Below, one piece after another: positions 63,501 through 64,000 of a stretch of 64,000 nucleotides of DNA (its first letter is position 1; every line of letters starts with the position of its first letter). Source of the DNA: Larkinella sp051857545. Its GTDB lineage: Bacteria; Bacteroidota; Bacteroidia; Cytophagales; Spirosomataceae. The notes beneath the pieces are model-generated. The model saw only the letters and a list, made by a program, of their open reading frames with translations. It searched no databases and had not been told where the DNA came from. The stretch covers positions 186,001-250,000 of the forward strand of contig NZ_JBPZHB010000010.1 in the NCBI RefSeq assembly GCF_051857545.1, in the 5' to 3' direction. Both the position numbers and the translations under genes were made by a program.

Positions 63501-64000
63501 GGGCGCAGTTTGATTTGCTGGTAATAAATCGAGGGATAACCGCCCCGACTGGCCGTGGCCCGTATGGTGCGCGAAACATCCATCATCCGCCTTTGGCCTT
63601 CATCTCGCTGGTTCAATTGACGCGCCCAGACGTCCATCGACTCGGCGACTGTGATCGTTTTCTCCTGATCCGGAAAGGTCAGGAAGTAGGGCGGGCCGTC
63701 GCCCGGAATGCGTTTTCGGTTCGGAAAAAAATACCGAAAGAGGACCGCGGCTACTGCGCCCGTGGCCAGCAAAACCGCCAGCAGGAGATACCCGGTCTGT
63801 CGCGTGTACATGGTGATTCGTGTGGGATTCGCCTGAATGAGCGGAAAAGAGGGGTACGAAGACGGCCTGACAATGGGACTTGGCTCGATGCTTCTGGTGG
63901 TGTCGGCAACCAGCGGCTGGGTCGAGTCGGGTGGTGAATGTGAAGGGTCTTTTTCAGGGATGACAATTTGCTGGGAGTGATAAACCGCCAGGCCGATGAG
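60557..64000 (-). CDS. Large membrane-anchored protein with vWA-like region and long extracytoplasmic part (5' end outside window)
   Basis: The frame is open from 64000 to the stop at 60557. An ATG at 63811 lies in it, but the open frame extends at least 63 codons upstream and begins with a hydrophobic segment (LIGLAV), so the true start is outside. Counting from 63811: one membrane helix at 7-29, then a region at about 104-245 with vWA-like strands and a degenerate MIDAS (YLVLIDQRSTFHQQ, YLVLITEGIRLIDYD). A helical region reaches ~445 and a second membrane helix lies at 452-473. The helical segment 474-780 is encoded by much more AT-rich DNA. A Pro/Lys/Ser/Thr-rich linker at 795-870 follows, and then a C-terminal beta-rich domain at 875-1084. 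I do not recognise the full protein. Such vWA-like proteins with TM segments are known from Bacteroidota conflict-system-like loci, but no partner gene is visible here. Confidence 0.75.
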   Translation of the reverse strand, partial: LIGLAVYHSQQIVIPEKDPSHSPPDSTQPLVADTTRSIEPSPIVRPSSYPSFPLIQANPTRITMYTRQTGYLLLAVLLATGAVAAVLFRYFFPNRKRIPGDGPPYFLTFPDQEKTITVAESMDVWARQLNQRDEGQRRMMDVSRTIRATASRGGYPSIYYQQIKLRPRYLVLIDQRSTFHQQARLYAYLGSVLTESEVELETFFFNSDPRICRSEKYPKGIALSDLYRLHRHSYLVLITEGIRLIDYDRGTVTPWVTNGFDGWEKRAILTPVYPENWTSIEAILARFFIVLPATPDGQLLLRTYFQAGEHPTFQELRRQLQVNTAAAADRGFFGKPASKLTIVEIDQFLENPFDTEKPTEEETSRLKQWAYATAVYPTPTWEMTLAIGKTIEHYAGTDAFVTTTNLLKITALPWLQQSSIPEPLRQELLARFDELPIALKTAIHQDVLQLLKSVRTSPGSLAEEERERHTYEVMLTDEKHRAEALRKLAPFQKAGLITSPAVDRQVTAHERRKVVAYGLTLAILAVFGLAAGYFIFPKTSGTPQAGLKQFFYTASDSLRADSAVMYNNLAVLVSQDKFRDQAILSDLRDVCELFGLVVVTPTNRSIPIMDYILNLEKEINEHRGSVAKFYSSAGIRPNLYNQSEIRNRDNLLEKRDELAYQLNTKLYRLQLTLLIHSLRQRNTFEATYNLHALRYDRAIAVDSLSWLKSTPNTSLWLSPLGEVNEILSPVSWYSTSGFIPQYTHIIQYIKLLNRDIPIDSVRKQVEILEKHEANLIKTATDYEKIKDQFEREITRARKAAQFNWINLYLPNTGKENVLRVRLPRLNLSEQKLDSLARIDASRINLYFRNYPSDIPEATRTSPVSTITNPRKKSVPKKKAPPVRTKSPSKSTPYPTQTKPATDERPATSSPDPEPAAVSPIDNTANADVKQEPQPTVVQRGIPGDYGVLVGEVRETRMVSNNLFLLIAANGDYYQVRIGNQPNTSYGKSSDTPVLAMAENERVRKIPGFQRFSSAKEGFYKLDKTSFSGALDYLRTGDSYADFKVDRKAYLGGLVSVSKKSPTRIYVWGAHWQPGSSTNPFKLPNGFYEIHYVHQNQGFYSPNDVLNAPWQDGGIILDSGSLKAIAIRFSSQSTTTDAKGDPVKATAK

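Noticed and set aside
1..64000. tRNA, rRNA, CRISPR, insertion sequence or phage attachment sites
   Set aside because: No cloverleaf, regular spacer-repeat array, transposase or integrase frame, or flanking direct repeats were found by reading.

Overview
The window is chromosomal DNA of a Bacteroidota bacterium, most likely a Cytophagales member of the Spirosoma/Larkinella kind. The evidence is two SusC/SusD pairs, an ECF sigma/FecR switch driving a SusC with an STN domain, a type IX secretion type-B sorting domain, propeller/Y_Y_Y histidine kinases, many exported glycoside hydrolases and Tat-exported Gfo/Idh/MocA oxidoreductases. Base composition is moderate, a little above half G+C by eye, with AT-rich pockets at about 1.19-1.25, 14.8-16.3, 40.3-40.75, 48.25-48.55 and 61.4-62.3 kb. 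No rRNA, tRNA, CRISPR array, insertion sequence or phage gene was seen.

Layout. 0-5.3 kb: the 5' part of an FtsX-type ABC permease with its PadR repressor and a tandem-repeat operator candidate, then a LytTR response regulator overlapped by its propeller-type histidine kinase. 5.5-9.8 kb: an exported cupin, an anchored hypothetical protein, a von Willebrand D-domain lipoprotein and a carboxypeptidase-regulatory-like lipoprotein. 10-16.3 kb: a GH36 alpha-galactosidase, a membrane protein, an exported RidA next to an exported and apparently circularly permuted D-amino-acid-oxidase-like flavoprotein, a DUF2310-like protein that has lost half its zinc-ribbon cysteines, and a decayed nucleotidyltransferase toxin-type module. 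16.3-20.8 kb: esterase, sulfatase, sialate O-acetylesterase and a small acidic protein. 20.9-32.4 kb, minus strand: a complete polysaccharide utilization locus (ECF sigma, FecR, SusC with STN, SusD, GH97, clan GH-D hydrolase with a C-terminal discoidin-like region).

32.6-40.3 kb, minus strand: a second SusC/SusD pair whose SusD overlaps a membrane dipeptidase by ATGA, followed by a DUF4412 protein overlapping an exported Nif3-like protein. This looks more like a peptide-uptake locus than a glycan locus. 40.8-48.2 kb: a YdjC/ChbG deacetylase, a large T9SS-secreted Ig-like protein, a small lipoprotein and a TolB-propeller amidohydrolase fusion. 48.5-54.3 kb: two small proteins, a perfect 22-bp inverted repeat, and an operon of three exported Gfo/Idh/MocA oxidoreductases plus a ThuA protein, probably a periplasmic sugar-oxidation pathway. 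54.3-60.5 kb: a TlpA-like thioredoxin protein, a class A beta-lactamase-like protein, a CPA1 antiporter and a GH92 mannosidase. 60.6-64 kb: a very large membrane protein, open at the window edge, with a vWA-like region and an AT-rich internal segment.

The genes fit an organism that scavenges polymers. SusCD transporters bring in glycans or peptides, and exported hydrolases, esterases and sulfatase trim the chains. Oxidoreductases and amino-acid oxidase/RidA act in the envelope. The least explained items are the 60.6-64 kb membrane protein, the permuted flavoprotein/RidA pair, the SusCD-dipeptidase locus and the oxidoreductase-ThuA operon.
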